Shown here: positions 52,313 to 62,688 of the stretch, one piece after another
Numbering within the stretch: position 1 is the stretch's first letter
Layout of the letters: each line of letters starts with the position of its first letter
Assembly (NCBI GenBank): GCA_902363125.1
Contig: CABIZD010000001.1
Coordinates: 186,001-250,000 of the forward strand
Direction of reading: 5' to 3'
DNA from: Coriobacteriaceae bacterium
GTDB taxonomy: Bacteria; Actinomycetota; Coriobacteriia; Coriobacteriales; Coriobacteriaceae
Length of the DNA: 64,000 nucleotides
The notes under the pieces: model-generated
Database searches by the model: none
What the model was told of the DNA's origin: nothing
What the model saw: the letters and a program-made list of their open reading frames with translations, nothing else
Program-made: the position numbers and the translations under genes

Positions 52313-52340
52313 ATCTTAGACAAGAATTCGGGATTTGCAA
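52313..52340 (-). promoter_or_regulatory. Candidate rpsP promoter
   Basis: Minus-strand TTGCAA (52335-52340), 16-base spacer and TAAGAT (52313-52318). The fit to consensus is moderate. The leader would be about 125 bases. Confidence 0.35.
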
Positions 52341-52372
52341 GCACATACACGCACCCCACATGAGCTGCGCGG

Positions 52373-52378
52373 TATACT
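52373..52378 (+). promoter_or_regulatory. Candidate dinB -10 box
   Basis: TATACT six bases before the ATG at 52385. Transcription would begin near 52385, giving either a leaderless start there or a 39-base leader to ATG 52424, which has GAGG in place. No good -35 or LexA-like palindrome is visible. Confidence 0.4.
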
Positions 52379-52423
52379 CATGACATGGAAAGACGCGAAC
52401 ATACATACGGTTATGAGGATGCC

Positions 52424-53638
52424 ATGGGCGTCACGCCGCCTCCCTGGACGGGTCCGGCGGTGGGCCTCATGGACCTCGATGCGTTTTTTGCGAGCGTGGA
52501 GATGCTCGATCATCCCGAATGGCGCGGAAAGCCGCTCATCGTGGGCGGGGACGCCGATTCTCGTGGCGTTGTGTCCACCTGTTCTTACGAGGCACGTCGC
52601 TTTGGCGTACACTCTGCCATGGCCTCGGCCGAGGCACGGCGCCTGTGTCCGCAGGCCATTTGGACGCACGGGCACTTTGATCGCTACCGCGAGGTCAGCG
52701 CGCAGGTCATGGCGATTCTTGCCGAGGAGACGCCGCGCGTGGAGCGCGTATCCATCGACGAGGCATTTATCGATATCACACCGGGTCGCTTTGCGCCCGA
52801 GGACCCGCTGCTGGTTGCACGGCGTATAAGCGACCGTGTGGCAGCGCTGGGAGTAACGTGCTCCATTGGCGTGGGCTGCAACAAGACGGTCGCAAAGATC
52901 GCAAGTGAGCGGGATAAGCCGTTTGGGCTGACCATCGTGCGACCCGGAACCGAGCAGCGCTTTTTGGCCGCGCTGCCGGTATCTGCCATGAGCGGCATCG
53001 GGCGCTCGGCCGAGGAGCGACTGCGCCGTATGCGCATCTACACCCTCGGCGAGCTATCACGTGCACCGGAATCCACCTTGGCCTCTATTTTTGGCGTCAA
53101 CGGCGAACGCATGCGCCAGCGTGCTCTGGGACTCGAAATCTCCGAAGTCACAAGTCTCGATGAAGAGCGTGAGGTCAAGTCGGTCAGCAATGAGCGCACC
53201 TTTGCGAAAGATTTGACTGAGCGCGGGGACATCGAAGCGGCGATTGCGCTGCTGGGCGAGTCAGTGGGACGCCGCCTGCGCCGTCAGGGACTAACGGGCG
53301 CCACGGTGACGCTCAAGCTCAAGTATTCGTATGGAAGCGGTCGCTCGGCACAGCGCCGGCTGCCTCATCCGACCGACGATGAGAACATCTTCGTGGCAGT
53401 TGCGCTCGAACTGCTCGACAACATCTGGCAGGAAGGCATGCATGTTCGCTTAGCAGGCATCGGCATGAGCGACTTTGACCATCAAGGCGGCATCCAGACC
53501 GACCTGTTCTGCGAAGTCGACGACCGCGGAGCCCAGTCGAGCGACCGACGCGACCTCTCCGTCGCCATCGACGCCGTCCGAGACAAATTCGGCGACACCG
53601 CCCTATCCTTCGGCCGCCAATCCCGCTTCAACGATTAA
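52424..53638 (+). CDS. dinB: DNA polymerase IV (Y-family)
   Basis: Error-prone translesion polymerase. The first catalytic motif is GLMDLDAFFASVE, the steric-gate area is STCSYEARRFGVHSAM, and the second metal site is VSIDEAFIDIT. GVGCNKTVAKIASERDKPFG and the helix-hairpin-helix MSGIGRSAEERLRRMRI follow, then the little-finger domain. I prefer ATG 52424 (404 residues) because GAGG stands five bases upstream; ATG 52385 adds 13 residues and would be nearly leaderless. It is a single plus-strand gene between minus-strand operons. The usual C-terminal clamp-binding peptide is not obvious. Confidence 0.93.
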   Translation: MGVTPPPWTGPAVGLMDLDAFFASVEMLDHPEWRGKPLIVGGDADSRGVVSTCSYEARRFGVHSAMASAEARRLCPQAIWTHGHFDRYREVSAQVMAILAEETPRVERVSIDEAFIDITPGRFAPEDPLLVARRISDRVAALGVTCSIGVGCNKTVAKIASERDKPFGLTIVRPGTEQRFLAALPVSAMSGIGRSAEERLRRMRIYTLGELSRAPESTLASIFGVNGERMRQRALGLEISEVTSLDEEREVKSVSNERTFAKDLTERGDIEAAIALLGESVGRRLRRQGLTGATVTLKLKYSYGSGRSAQRRLPHPTDDENIFVAVALELLDNIWQEGMHVRLAGIGMSDFDHQGGIQTDLFCEVDDRGAQSSDRRDLSVAIDAVRDKFGDTALSFGRQSRFND

Positions 53639-53659
53639 CCGCCTTTGGGCAAAAAGAAA

Positions 53660-53693
53660 GCCGGGCAGGTGCGGAAAACCACAACTGCCCGGC
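53660..53693 (-). terminator. Terminator of the obgE-nadD-yqeK-rsfS operon
   Basis: Stem GCCGGGCAG/CTGCCCGGC with a 16-base loop; the minus-strand tail is TTTCTTTTT. On the plus strand the tail lacks Ts, so it serves rsfS rather than dinB. Confidence 0.8.
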
Positions 53694-53706
53694 GAAATGC
53701 GCGAGG

Positions 53707-53738
53707 ATAACTAAAAAGCCCCGTATCAAATGAGCCAC
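53707..53738. repeat. Third copy of the GCCCCGT...AAATGAGC repeat
   Basis: AGCCCCGTATCAAATGAGCC within this span resembles the repeat at 45655-45715 and abuts the rsfS stop codon. Confidence 0.5.
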
Positions 53739-54193
53739 TAGAGGAGGTCGAGGGGGAGCTGGGGGGCGTCACCCCAGAGCTTTTCTAAGCGGTAGAAGTC
53801 GCGGGCTTCGGGAGTGAAGACGTGGACGACGACCGAGCCGTAGTCCATGAGCATCCAGGTCTTCTGCTCGCGGCCCTCGATGGAGAACGGGTGCTCACCG
53901 CAAGCCTCGGCGACCTTCTCCTCGATCTCGTCGACGATCGAATCGACCTGGCGGTTGTTGGTACCGGTGGCAAGCACAAAGTAGTCGCACACGTCGGAAA
54001 GCTCGGTCAGGTCGAGTACCTGCACGTCCTCGCCCTTCTTGTCGTAGGCGGCCTGCGCGGCGGCGCGGGCGACATCCTCGGCGGCGACACCGCTCGCGGA
54101 CAGCGAGGCGGCGGTGCGGTCGGACGTGGCAACGAAACTCTTGTGCTCCACACCTTCAAGAATCTGCTCGTCAGTCATGGTCTCGTCGGCCAT
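53738..54193 (-). CDS. rsfS: Ribosomal silencing factor RsfS
   Basis: Binds L14 and blocks subunit joining under starvation. VQVLDLTELSDVCDYFVLATGTNNRQVDSI and WMLMDYGSVVVHVFTPEARDFYRLEKLW are the conserved core. About 50 extra N-terminal residues (acidic, Ala-rich) precede it. The start ATG 54193 has AAAGAGG upstream (151 residues). It is the last gene of the obgE operon. Confidence 0.95.
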   Translation of the reverse strand: MADETMTDEQILEGVEHKSFVATSDRTAASLSASGVAAEDVARAAAQAAYDKKGEDVQVLDLTELSDVCDYFVLATGTNNRQVDSIVDEIEEKVAEACGEHPFSIEGREQKTWMLMDYGSVVVHVFTPEARDFYRLEKLWGDAPQLPLDLL

Positions 54194-54221
54194 GGAATAC
54201 CTCTTTCTAGACACACCCGAG

Positions 54222-54830
54222 CTAGCGCAGCTGGGCGTAATGGTTGTAAATCGTAATAGCCGTGGGATAAAGATAGCGCCCGGACTGGATCACATAGACC
54301 AGACCCTGCGCAAAACAGGAGAAGAACAACTCGTCGAGCGTCGACTCCCCCACCATCTTACGCAGCGCATGGGCATAGTCGCCGTGGCGGTTGGGCTCGA
54401 TGGCATCGGCCACAAAGACCACCATATCGAGCGGCGTCATGTCGCAGGCACCCACGGTGTGACGGTCGACAGCCTGGAAAACGGCCGGCGACAGCTCGGG
54501 GAAAAGCTGCGGAAGCTCATAGGCGGCAACAGGGCCATGCAAAAGCGGCGTCGCGGCGGAAGGAGAGCCGGCAACCTTGATGCCATAGTGAAGCGCGCGG
54601 GCCACAAGCTCGTCATCGGAAAGAACCTTGTCCCAGTCGTGAATTAAGCCGGCGGCAGCGGCATCAAAGCGGTCAACGCCGTAGACCTCGGCCAGATGAA
54701 GTGCGGTCTCGGCAACACCCAGCGAATGCACATAGCGCTTGCGCTTATCCTTCATGCGAACATCGAGCAGCTCTTGAATGCGCTTGAGCAGCGCGCGCTC
54801 ATCGCCCTCAAACTGATCCTCTACCGACAA
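54222..54830 (-). CDS. yqeK: HD-domain Ap4A hydrolase-like protein YqeK
   Basis: Members hydrolyse diadenosine tetraphosphate symmetrically. The HD metal ligands are YVHSLGVAETALHLAEVYG, AGLIHDWDK, LLHGPVAAYEL, RHTVGACDMTPLDMVVFVAD (H...D). The length is 202. The start appears to be TTG 54830. nadD-yqeK-rsfS is the standard order. Activity is inferred from the family. Confidence 0.92.
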   Translation of the reverse strand: MSVEDQFEGDERALLKRIQELLDVRMKDKRKRYVHSLGVAETALHLAEVYGVDRFDAAAAGLIHDWDKVLSDDELVARALHYGIKVAGSPSAATPLLHGPVAAYELPQLFPELSPAVFQAVDRHTVGACDMTPLDMVVFVADAIEPNRHGDYAHALRKMVGESTLDELFFSCFAQGLVYVIQSGRYLYPTAITIYNHYAQLR

Positions 54831-54842
54831 CGTAGACCCCCA

Positions 54843-55520
54843 TCACTCAAAATCTTCTTGGCCCAGATCGACATACAAACCGCGCTTGCGAATGTAGCCG
54901 AGCACAGACTCGCTCGTAAGATAGCGCACGCTCATGCCGCGGGCAACTCGCTTACGAATGTTTGTCGAGCTGATCGCCAGCGCCGGAATCTGAATATAGC
55001 GCACGTCGAACGGCAGCCCCGACTCTTTGATTCGGGCACGCGCCGTATCGATATCAAAGCCCGGTCGCGTCGCCGCAATAAAGGTAGCAAGCTCAGCGAT
55101 TCGTTCGGCATCATGCCAGGTCACAATATCGATAATCGCGTCGGCGCCCGTAATAAAGTAGAGCTTTACCTGCGGCGGGTAAAAGTCGCGAAGGGCATGA
55201 AGCGTATCGGCCGTATAGGTTACGCCCGGACGGTCAATCTCGAACCGGCTCGCCAAAAAGGCCGGGTTCGCGGCGGTGGCGAGGACCGTCATGGCATAAC
55301 GGTCCTCGGCAGGCGTCACCGGCTTGTCAAGCTTAAAGGCGGGAGAGCCCGCCGGCATAAAGAGCACAGCGTCCAAGTCGAGCGACTCGCGCGCCTGCTC
55401 GGCAGTCACCAGGTGCCCGTAATGAATCGGGTCGAATGTGCCGCCCATAATGCCAAGCCGAAACTCTTTGCCCTCTTTTATGGGCAGCTCGGGCAAACCG
55501 ATTCCACCGCGCAGCGACAT
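54843..55520 (-). CDS. nadD: Nicotinate-nucleotide adenylyltransferase
   Basis: Makes deamido-NAD from NaMN and ATP. The nucleotidyltransferase motif GIMGGTFDPIHYGHL is preceded by about 20 extra residues. FITGADAIIDIVTWHDAERI and the C-terminal ISSTNIRKRVARG complete the active site. The length is 225. The ATG is three bases after the obgE stop. Confidence 0.96.
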   Translation of the reverse strand: MSLRGGIGLPELPIKEGKEFRLGIMGGTFDPIHYGHLVTAEQARESLDLDAVLFMPAGSPAFKLDKPVTPAEDRYAMTVLATAANPAFLASRFEIDRPGVTYTADTLHALRDFYPPQVKLYFITGADAIIDIVTWHDAERIAELATFIAATRPGFDIDTARARIKESGLPFDVRYIQIPALAISSTNIRKRVARGMSVRYLTSESVLGYIRKRGLYVDLGQEDFE

Positions 55521-55523
55521 GGC

Positions 55524-57002
<1,479 letters not shown>

Positions 57003-57013
57003 CTACAAAAAGA

Positions 57014-57049
57014 GGGAGACCCTTGAATCCTAAAACTCAAGTGCCTCCC
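57014..57049 (-). terminator. rplU-rpmA terminator
   Basis: Stem with outer arms GGGAG/CTCCC and inner TTGA/TCAA pairs, about 25 bases past the rpmA stop, ending in TCTTTTTG on the minus strand. Confidence 0.8.
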
Positions 57050-57074
57050 ACATATGTGCTCTATGAAGGGTGAA

Positions 57075-57332
57075 TTACGCGTTCGCGAGCGGGCGTACGC
57101 TGACCCTGTGCTTGATACCCTTGTGGAACTCAACGGTACCGTCGACCAGCGCGAACAGCGTGTCGTCCTTGCCACGGCCAACGTTCTCACCCGGGTGGAT
57201 GTGCGTGCCGTGCTGACGGACGAGAATCGTGCCCGTGGTTACCGTCTGGCCGGCATAGCGCTTCGTGCCAAGGCGCTGACCGCGGGAGTCACGGCCATTA
57301 CGGGAGGAACCGAGTCCTTTTTTGTGTGCCAT
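57075..57332 (-). CDS. rpmA: 50S ribosomal protein L27
   Basis: Reaches the peptidyl-transferase centre. It begins [20 protein letters not shown], so it has no cleavable Firmicutes-type N-terminal extension, and continues [21 protein letters not shown]. The length is 85. It follows rplU by 33 bases. Confidence 0.97.
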   Translation of the reverse strand: MAHKKGLGSSRNGRDSRGQRLGTKRYAGQTVTTGTILVRQHGTHIHPGENVGRGKDDTLFALVDGTVEFHKGIKHRVSVRPLANA

Positions 57333-57365
57333 TGTGTATACCTACTCTTTCGTTACGAGTGTAAT

Positions 57366-57740
57366 CTACTCGGCGACGGGAGCCTCGGCAACAGCCTCGG
57401 CCTCTGCCTTGACAGCCTTCTTGGCGCGGGACGTAGCCTGGACCTTCACGATCTTCAGCTTGGTGAGCTGCTGACGGTGACCCTTCAGACGACGATAGCG
57501 CTTACGCTTGTGGAACTTGAAGACCAGCTGCTTCTCGCCCTTGAACTGCTCAACGATCTGAGCGGTAACCTTGGCCTTGGCCAGCTTGTCGGGATCGGTG
57601 ACGATCTTCTTACCATCGTTGAGGAAGATGACCGGCAGGGTGACCTTGTCGCCCTCATTGCCCTCGATCTTCTCGACGGTGATGACATCGTCGGTGGCGA
57701 CCTTGTACTGCTTGCCGCCCGTGTTAACGATTGCGTACAT
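57366..57740 (-). CDS. rplU: 50S ribosomal protein L21
   Basis: Starts MYAIVNTGGKQYKV and has FKFHKRKRYRRLKGHRQ, the L21 signature. A Lys/Ala/Glu tail extends it to 124 residues. ATG 57740 is chosen because the family begins there; GAAGGGC lies upstream. Confidence 0.97.
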   Translation of the reverse strand: MYAIVNTGGKQYKVATDDVITVEKIEGNEGDKVTLPVIFLNDGKKIVTDPDKLAKAKVTAQIVEQFKGEKQLVFKFHKRKRYRRLKGHRQQLTKLKIVKVQATSRAKKAVKAEAEAVAEAPVAE

Positions 57741-57782
57741 GTTTACTTGCCCTTCATGCATCAGTTAGTGCAACAGCCGAAT

Positions 57783-57811
57783 ATAGTAGCAGGCGAAAAT
57801 ACCCCCGTCAA
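57783..57811 (-). promoter_or_regulatory. rplU promoter
   Basis: Minus-strand TTGACG (57806-57811), 17-base spacer and TACTAT (57783-57788). The -35 box lies over the stop of the upstream radical-SAM-associated gene. The leader is about 35 bases. Confidence 0.65.
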
Positions 57812-58620
57812 CGAGTATGTGGAGCAAATCCACAAGTTCGCACAGGTATGGGGCTGACGAGTCGGCCCTCGTCGTCCTCGCATGCTTGATTCTGACGCTC
57901 GACATCGTAGGAGCAGATGGTCACGAGGTCTTGCATACCGGTGGAAACAATAGGTGCATCCACGCCCGGGGTCAAGCCCTGCAACAAAACATCAGCAGCG
58001 GAAAGCAAAATTTCCGGACGCATGGAGCCCTCGTTGTCGGCATGGGTGTCGAGCATGAGCACCAAATGGTCCGGGCGCTCCCCCGCCGTGAGCTCATAGC
58101 CCACGAGCGTGTGATCCAAATCCAAGCGCTTGCTCTTTTTGCCGCGCGCGTAGTCGATGCCATGGCCCGCGCGCAGCGTGTCGATCGCACGACGCACCTC
58201 GTCGACGCTTACGGGCGCCTCGGGATCCAAGTGCAGGTCGATGCGATACGACAGGCGCGTGAGTTGCGCCGTCAACGCCGGCGTGCGCACGTCGATGTAC
58301 GCCGCCTCGATGGGCGCCAGATCGGCCGGAGACGCCGCAGCCAGGCGCCCAAACGCCTCGTCGAGCGCCACGAACTCGGTCATAAACAGGTCATACCACT
58401 CGCAGGTCGACGACGTACCCACCGGTAGCGCCGAAGAGAAGCCCACGCGCATGTGCGGAGAGAAGCCCTGCGTGACGGCATAGGGAAGTCCCGCACGGCG
58501 CACGATGCGCTCAATGGTATGGATTACTTCGAGATGGCCCAGGTACTTAAGGCGATCGCGCTTGCCATAGCGAACACGAAGCCTAAAGAGCGTGGGGTTG
58601 TCGGTCAGGCGCTCACTCAT
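57808..58620 (-). CDS. Radical-SAM-associated protein (DUF2344, TIGR03936)
   Basis: The start FRLRVRYGKRDRLKYLGHLEVIHTIERIVRRAGLPY and QGFSPHMRVGFSSALPVG match DUF2344. This family is found almost always next to, or fused with, the TIGR03960 radical-SAM protein; the function is unknown, and an RNA-modification role is a guess. The length is 270. The ATG overlaps the stop of its partner (ATGA), implying coupled translation. Confidence 0.88.
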   Translation of the reverse strand: MSERLTDNPTLFRLRVRYGKRDRLKYLGHLEVIHTIERIVRRAGLPYAVTQGFSPHMRVGFSSALPVGTSSTCEWYDLFMTEFVALDEAFGRLAAASPADLAPIEAAYIDVRTPALTAQLTRLSYRIDLHLDPEAPVSVDEVRRAIDTLRAGHGIDYARGKKSKRLDLDHTLVGYELTAGERPDHLVLMLDTHADNEGSMRPEILLSAADVLLQGLTPGVDAPIVSTGMQDLVTICSYDVERQNQACEDDEGRLVSPIPVRTCGFAPHTR

Positions 58621-60494
58621 GCGCGATCACCCATCAATACATTCTTGGCGTGGAGCGTGGGGCAGATTCCGCAGCCGGTGCACGACGTGCGGGTGCAGTC
58701 GGGAGTCGTAACACCCTCAAGCGAGCGACGGTACTCGCGCTCGAGGAAGCCGCGCGTGCAGCCGGGGCTCACATGCTCCCACGGCAGACGCCAGTCCAAC
58801 TCGTAGGGCAGGTGCACGAGCTCATTGAGGTCGATGCCGTTTTTGGCAGCAGCCTCCTTCCAGTTATCGAGCGAGAAATGCTCTACCCAGGCGTCAAAGC
58901 GAGACCCCGAGCGCCAAGCATCGATGATGACGGGCGTCATGTCACGACCAGCGCGGGACAGAGCGGCCTCAATGAGCGAGGTCTCGGCATCGTGGTAATG
59001 CACGCGGACGGCGCGGTTGCGAACGCTCGTGATAAGCAGCTTCTGGCGACGCTTGACGTCGTCGTAGTCGAGCTGCGGGCACCACTGGAACGGCGTGGCA
59101 GCCTTGGGGATAAAGACCGAAACCGAGATGGACACCGAGATCGAGCCGCGACGAGCCCTGGGCACCACAGAACGACCGAGCTCCAGCACGTGATCGGCCA
59201 GATTGGCGATGGCCACGATGTCCTCGTCGCGCTCGCCGGGAAGGCCCATCATAAAGTAGAGCTTCATGCGGTTCCAGCCGGCCTCGAAGGCCGCCTTGGC
59301 CGCACGGTCCAGGTCCTCCTCGGTCACGTTCTTGTTAATGATGTCGCGCATGCGCTGGCTGCCGGCCTCAGGCGCGAACGTCAGGCCGCCCTTCTTTTCG
59401 CCGGCGACCGACTCGGCCATATCCACGCCAAACGAATCCAGGCGCTGAGACGGAATCGACACGCGAATACCCGTATCCTCCAGGCGACGGTTGAGCCTGC
59501 CGAGCACGTCGCGAATGCAGGAGTGGTCGGTCGTGGAGAGCGAGGTCAGCGACACCTCGTCATAGCCGGTCTTTTCCAGACCCTGAATCACCGACGAGAC
59601 GATCTGGTCGGCCGAGCGCTCGCGCACCGGGCGATACGTCATGCCGGCCTGGCAAAAACGACAGCCGCGGGCGCAGCCGCGCAGAATCTCGATAGACAGG
59701 CGATCGTGGACCAGCTGCGCATAGGGTACGCACGACTGCGACAGCGGATTCGTGGCGCCGAAATCCTCGACGACGCGCTTGTAGACCACGGCCGGAGCAT
59801 CCTTGCCCTCACGCGGCACGGTGTAGCCATGCGGCGAGCAGGGCTCGTCGTGACGAACCTCATAGAGCGACGGCACGTAGTTGCCGGCAATGGATGCAAG
59901 CTGCTCAACAATCTGCGCGCGCGGGACTCCTTCGTCACGCAGGCGGCGATGCAGCTGGCAGGTCTCGAGCAGCGATTCCTCGCCCTCGCCGATGAGGATG
60001 GCATCGAAGAAGGCCGCGTACGGCTCGGGGTTGTACACCGAGGGACCACCGGCGATGATAATGGGGTCGTCCTCGGTGCGGTCGGCCGCCAACAGCGGAA
60101 TGCCAGCGAGGTCGAGAGCCTCGAGGAAGTTCGTCACCGCCATCTCATGCGGCACATGCAGACCGACGATATCAAACGAAGCGACGGGGGCGGCACCCTC
60201 GAGCGACAGCAGCGGAATACCCGCCTCGCGCATGGCGTCACCCATATCGGGCCACGGCACATAGCCGCGCTCACAGGAGATGCCCTCGGCCTGGTTAAGG
60301 ATGTTGTAGAGGATGGCGATGCCCTGGTTGGGCAAACCAACCTCGTACACATCCGGGTAGATCAGGCAGCAACGGTAGTCGGCATCGGGCTTGGAAAGCG
60401 TGCCCCACTCGTGATCGATATAGCGACTCGGCTTTTCGACCTTGGCGAGCAGCGGCTCAATTAAATGAAAACAGTCTTGATACGGAACGCGCAA
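58617..60494 (-). CDS. B12-binding-like radical-SAM protein (TIGR03960)
   Basis: An N-terminal cobalamin-binding-like domain (about residues 30-200: CLIYPDVYEVGLPNQGIAILY, then GEGEESLLE) is followed by the radical-SAM core with CARGCRFCQAG at about residue 275. A C-terminal cysteine cluster, CTRTSCTGCGIC, may hold a second iron-sulfur centre. The length is 625. The family reaction is unknown to me. The start is TTG 60494, close to the DUF697-like gene. It forms a pair with the DUF2344 gene. Confidence 0.88.
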   Translation of the reverse strand: MRVPYQDCFHLIEPLLAKVEKPSRYIDHEWGTLSKPDADYRCCLIYPDVYEVGLPNQGIAILYNILNQAEGISCERGYVPWPDMGDAMREAGIPLLSLEGAAPVASFDIVGLHVPHEMAVTNFLEALDLAGIPLLAADRTEDDPIIIAGGPSVYNPEPYAAFFDAILIGEGEESLLETCQLHRRLRDEGVPRAQIVEQLASIAGNYVPSLYEVRHDEPCSPHGYTVPREGKDAPAVVYKRVVEDFGATNPLSQSCVPYAQLVHDRLSIEILRGCARGCRFCQAGMTYRPVRERSADQIVSSVIQGLEKTGYDEVSLTSLSTTDHSCIRDVLGRLNRRLEDTGIRVSIPSQRLDSFGVDMAESVAGEKKGGLTFAPEAGSQRMRDIINKNVTEEDLDRAAKAAFEAGWNRMKLYFMMGLPGERDEDIVAIANLADHVLELGRSVVPRARRGSISVSISVSVFIPKAATPFQWCPQLDYDDVKRRQKLLITSVRNRAVRVHYHDAETSLIEAALSRAGRDMTPVIIDAWRSGSRFDAWVEHFSLDNWKEAAAKNGIDLNELVHLPYELDWRLPWEHVSPGCTRGFLEREYRRSLEGVTTPDCTRTSCTGCGICPTLHAKNVLMGDRA

Positions 60495-60504
60495 CGGAAA
60501 ACCC

Positions 60505-61434
60505 CTAAGCAGCGAGATCGGATGCGTCCTCGTAGGACGCCATAGGACGGGTAGCGCCCGCGACCGTGGTCACCAGATCGCGAACGCGGGAGAACGTGGC
60601 AGTGACCACCTCGTTGGCGCGGCTGTAGTCGACATCGCGCTCGTAGAGCGAAACGAGCGCACGGCCCATGCCATAGGTGCCCGCGGCAGCAGTAAGCGCC
60701 TTGACGGCAAAGCCGATATGCGGCGTCTGCTTGACGAGCGCACGAGTGACCGCGCGGATCACAAGACCGCCAGCAAGCACGCCCGCGACCTCGTAGCCGC
60801 GCTCAGGCTTAATGCCGCGTCCAAAGACAGCAGCGAGCTCAAAGAGCATGCCCACCTGCGCCAGCGCCATCACGGGATAATCGGCGCCCGGCAAAAACAC
60901 CAGCGCACCGGTCGCCATATTGGTGAGCGCGCACGAGGTGATGATACGATTGGCCGCCGCGATGCGCATGAAGGCAAAGTTCGCCGCAAAAGCCGTTTCC
61001 TTTTCGGTGCGATCGAGAATCCAGCGGGCAAGCGTCTCGAGCAGATACGTCTTATCGGTTGCCGCCACCACGCCGAGCATGGGCGTGGACTCCTCGATAA
61101 ACGGCACCTCCACAGCAGACTCGGCAAGCACGCACACGGGCGCGCCGGCGATCACGAGCTCCTGCACGGCACTCTCCAAGCGGTCGGAGCCGCACGAGAG
61201 CACCAGTACCACATCGGTATCGGTCTTTGGAGCAATTCGCTCCTCCCCCAGACGCTCGACGCGCACAATGCCCGAGGTCGTCTGCGGCACAAAGGCGTCA
61301 CGCACCGTCTCGGCCAGAAAGCGCGAGGCGGACGAATCCAGATAGACCGAGACGCGCACCGGCGTATCGGAATCCTTCTTAACGGACGCGCCCATCTTAA
61401 AAGCGCGGGTCAGCTTATCTACGGGAATTTTCAT
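60505..61434 (-). CDS. DUF697-like membrane-associated protein
   Basis: A 309-residue protein with no sure function. Residues about 25-135 look like a soluble nucleotide-sensing-like region (VYLDSSASRFLAETV, VVLVLSCGSDRLESAVQ), possibly a degenerate GTPase or Rossmann fold. Residues about 150-280 resemble DUF697 (hydrophobic helices, with LPGADYPVMALAQVGMLFELAAVFG in place of its P-x-D...Q...m..ia..yG pattern). The start ATG 61434 has GGAGGGG upstream. It sits between rodA and the radical-SAM pair and is probably co-transcribed. Confidence 0.65.
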   Translation of the reverse strand: MKIPVDKLTRAFKMGASVKKDSDTPVRVSVYLDSSASRFLAETVRDAFVPQTTSGIVRVERLGEERIAPKTDTDVVLVLSCGSDRLESAVQELVIAGAPVCVLAESAVEVPFIEESTPMLGVVAATDKTYLLETLARWILDRTEKETAFAANFAFMRIAAANRIITSCALTNMATGALVFLPGADYPVMALAQVGMLFELAAVFGRGIKPERGYEVAGVLAGGLVIRAVTRALVKQTPHIGFAVKALTAAAGTYGMGRALVSLYERDVDYSRANEVVTATFSRVRDLVTTVAGATRPMASYEDASDLAA

Positions 61435-61452
61435 AGCAAACCCCTCCAACGG

Positions 61453-62679
61453 TTACGCGGCGCCCGAACGATGCCGCCATATGGATTGTACGATACCCAC
61501 CGTCAGCAGCTGAATCATCATCGAAGACGAACCGAAGCTAATAAACGGTAGCGGAATACCGGTAATCGGCATCATACCGATGCACATGCCGATGTTTTCG
61601 AAGGTCTGGAACGCCCACATGCCAACGATGCCCACACACGAAAGACGCAAGAACAGCGACTCACACTTAAAGGCGACGCGAATCGTCGAAAAGATCAGCA
61701 GCACGTAGAGACACAGGAGCAAAAAGGAACCGCAAAAGCCAAAGGTCTCGGACAGGAAGGCGAAGACGAAGTCGGTGTGGAACTCGGGCAGAAAGCCGCC
61801 GGCCGACTGCGTCGCATGGCCCAAGCCCTTACCAAAGAAGCCACCCGAGCCAACGGCGATAAGCGACTGCTGCAGGTTGTAGGCATCGTCCGAATCGGCA
61901 TTATCGGGGTCGATAAAGACCGTCAGACGGTTCATCTGATACTGCTTGATGAGCACATCGTGGCCGAGCAACGAATCAAAGACCGAATCGAGCGCCAGGA
62001 CGAGGGCCACCAGGCCCACGAGCAGGGCCAGGGTCGACAGCACCCATTCGCGGCGTGCACCGCTCATGCAGATGACGATGGCGCCCGAGACCAGCACGAC
62101 CAGGCCCGAGCCCAGGTCGCCCATGGCGACGACGGCCAAAAACGGGATGGACAGCATGCCGCAGAGCTTGACGTAGTCGCGAACGGTATCGATGCGGCCG
62201 TTATACTGCGAGCCAAGCGTGGCAATAAAGAAGATGGTGATGAGCTTGGCAAGCTCAACCGGCTGGAATGTCAAGCCGATACCGGGAATCTTGATCCAGC
62301 CCGTCATGCCCAGACCGCCCGTATAGGACAGACCCGGAATCTTGGGCGAGAAGATCACGATCAGGTCGATGACGAGCAACGCCGTCGAGAAATTGGAAAT
62401 ACCGCGCAGGTCGGAACGCCAGACCAGCACCGCCAGCACCGCCCCGATACCAATTCCCAGCAGATGGCGTGAGAACGAGGCATCGGCCTTAAACTGCGAA
62501 GCCGACCAGATAATGATGGCACCGTAGGCGACGAGCGCCACTGTAGCCACGAGCACACCGATATGCACCTTTTGACGAAACGTGCCGCGCGAGGCCGAAA
62601 GTTGCTTGTTGACGCGGTCCAGGCTGCTGCGAGAGCCGGTCTTGGTTGAACGGAACAGATCCGCCGGAGAAAAATCCAT
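61453..62679 (-). CDS. rodA: Peptidoglycan glycosyltransferase RodA (SEDS)
   Basis: SEDS polymerase of the elongation machinery. About ten membrane helices are present, with the catalytic-loop region LTFQPVELAKLI and AMGDLGSGLV. GKGLGHATQSAGGFLPEFHTDFVFA and the C-terminal GIPLPFISFGSSSM complete the signature. A soluble N-terminal stretch of about 38 residues precedes the first helix. The length is 408. The ATG follows AGGAGG. It is paired with mrdA, so RodA rather than FtsW. Confidence 0.95.
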   Translation of the reverse strand: MDFSPADLFRSTKTGSRSSLDRVNKQLSASRGTFRQKVHIGVLVATVALVAYGAIIIWSASQFKADASFSRHLLGIGIGAVLAVLVWRSDLRGISNFSTALLVIDLIVIFSPKIPGLSYTGGLGMTGWIKIPGIGLTFQPVELAKLITIFFIATLGSQYNGRIDTVRDYVKLCGMLSIPFLAVVAMGDLGSGLVVLVSGAIVICMSGARREWVLSTLALLVGLVALVLALDSVFDSLLGHDVLIKQYQMNRLTVFIDPDNADSDDAYNLQQSLIAVGSGGFFGKGLGHATQSAGGFLPEFHTDFVFAFLSETFGFCGSFLLLCLYVLLIFSTIRVAFKCESLFLRLSCVGIVGMWAFQTFENIGMCIGMMPITGIPLPFISFGSSSMMIQLLTVGIVQSIWRHRSGAA

Positions 62680-62688
62680 CGCAACCTC

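Noticed and set aside
58650..60464. 604-codon frame opposite the TIGR03960 gene
   Set aside because: Arg/His/Ala-rich, no motifs; antisense shadow.
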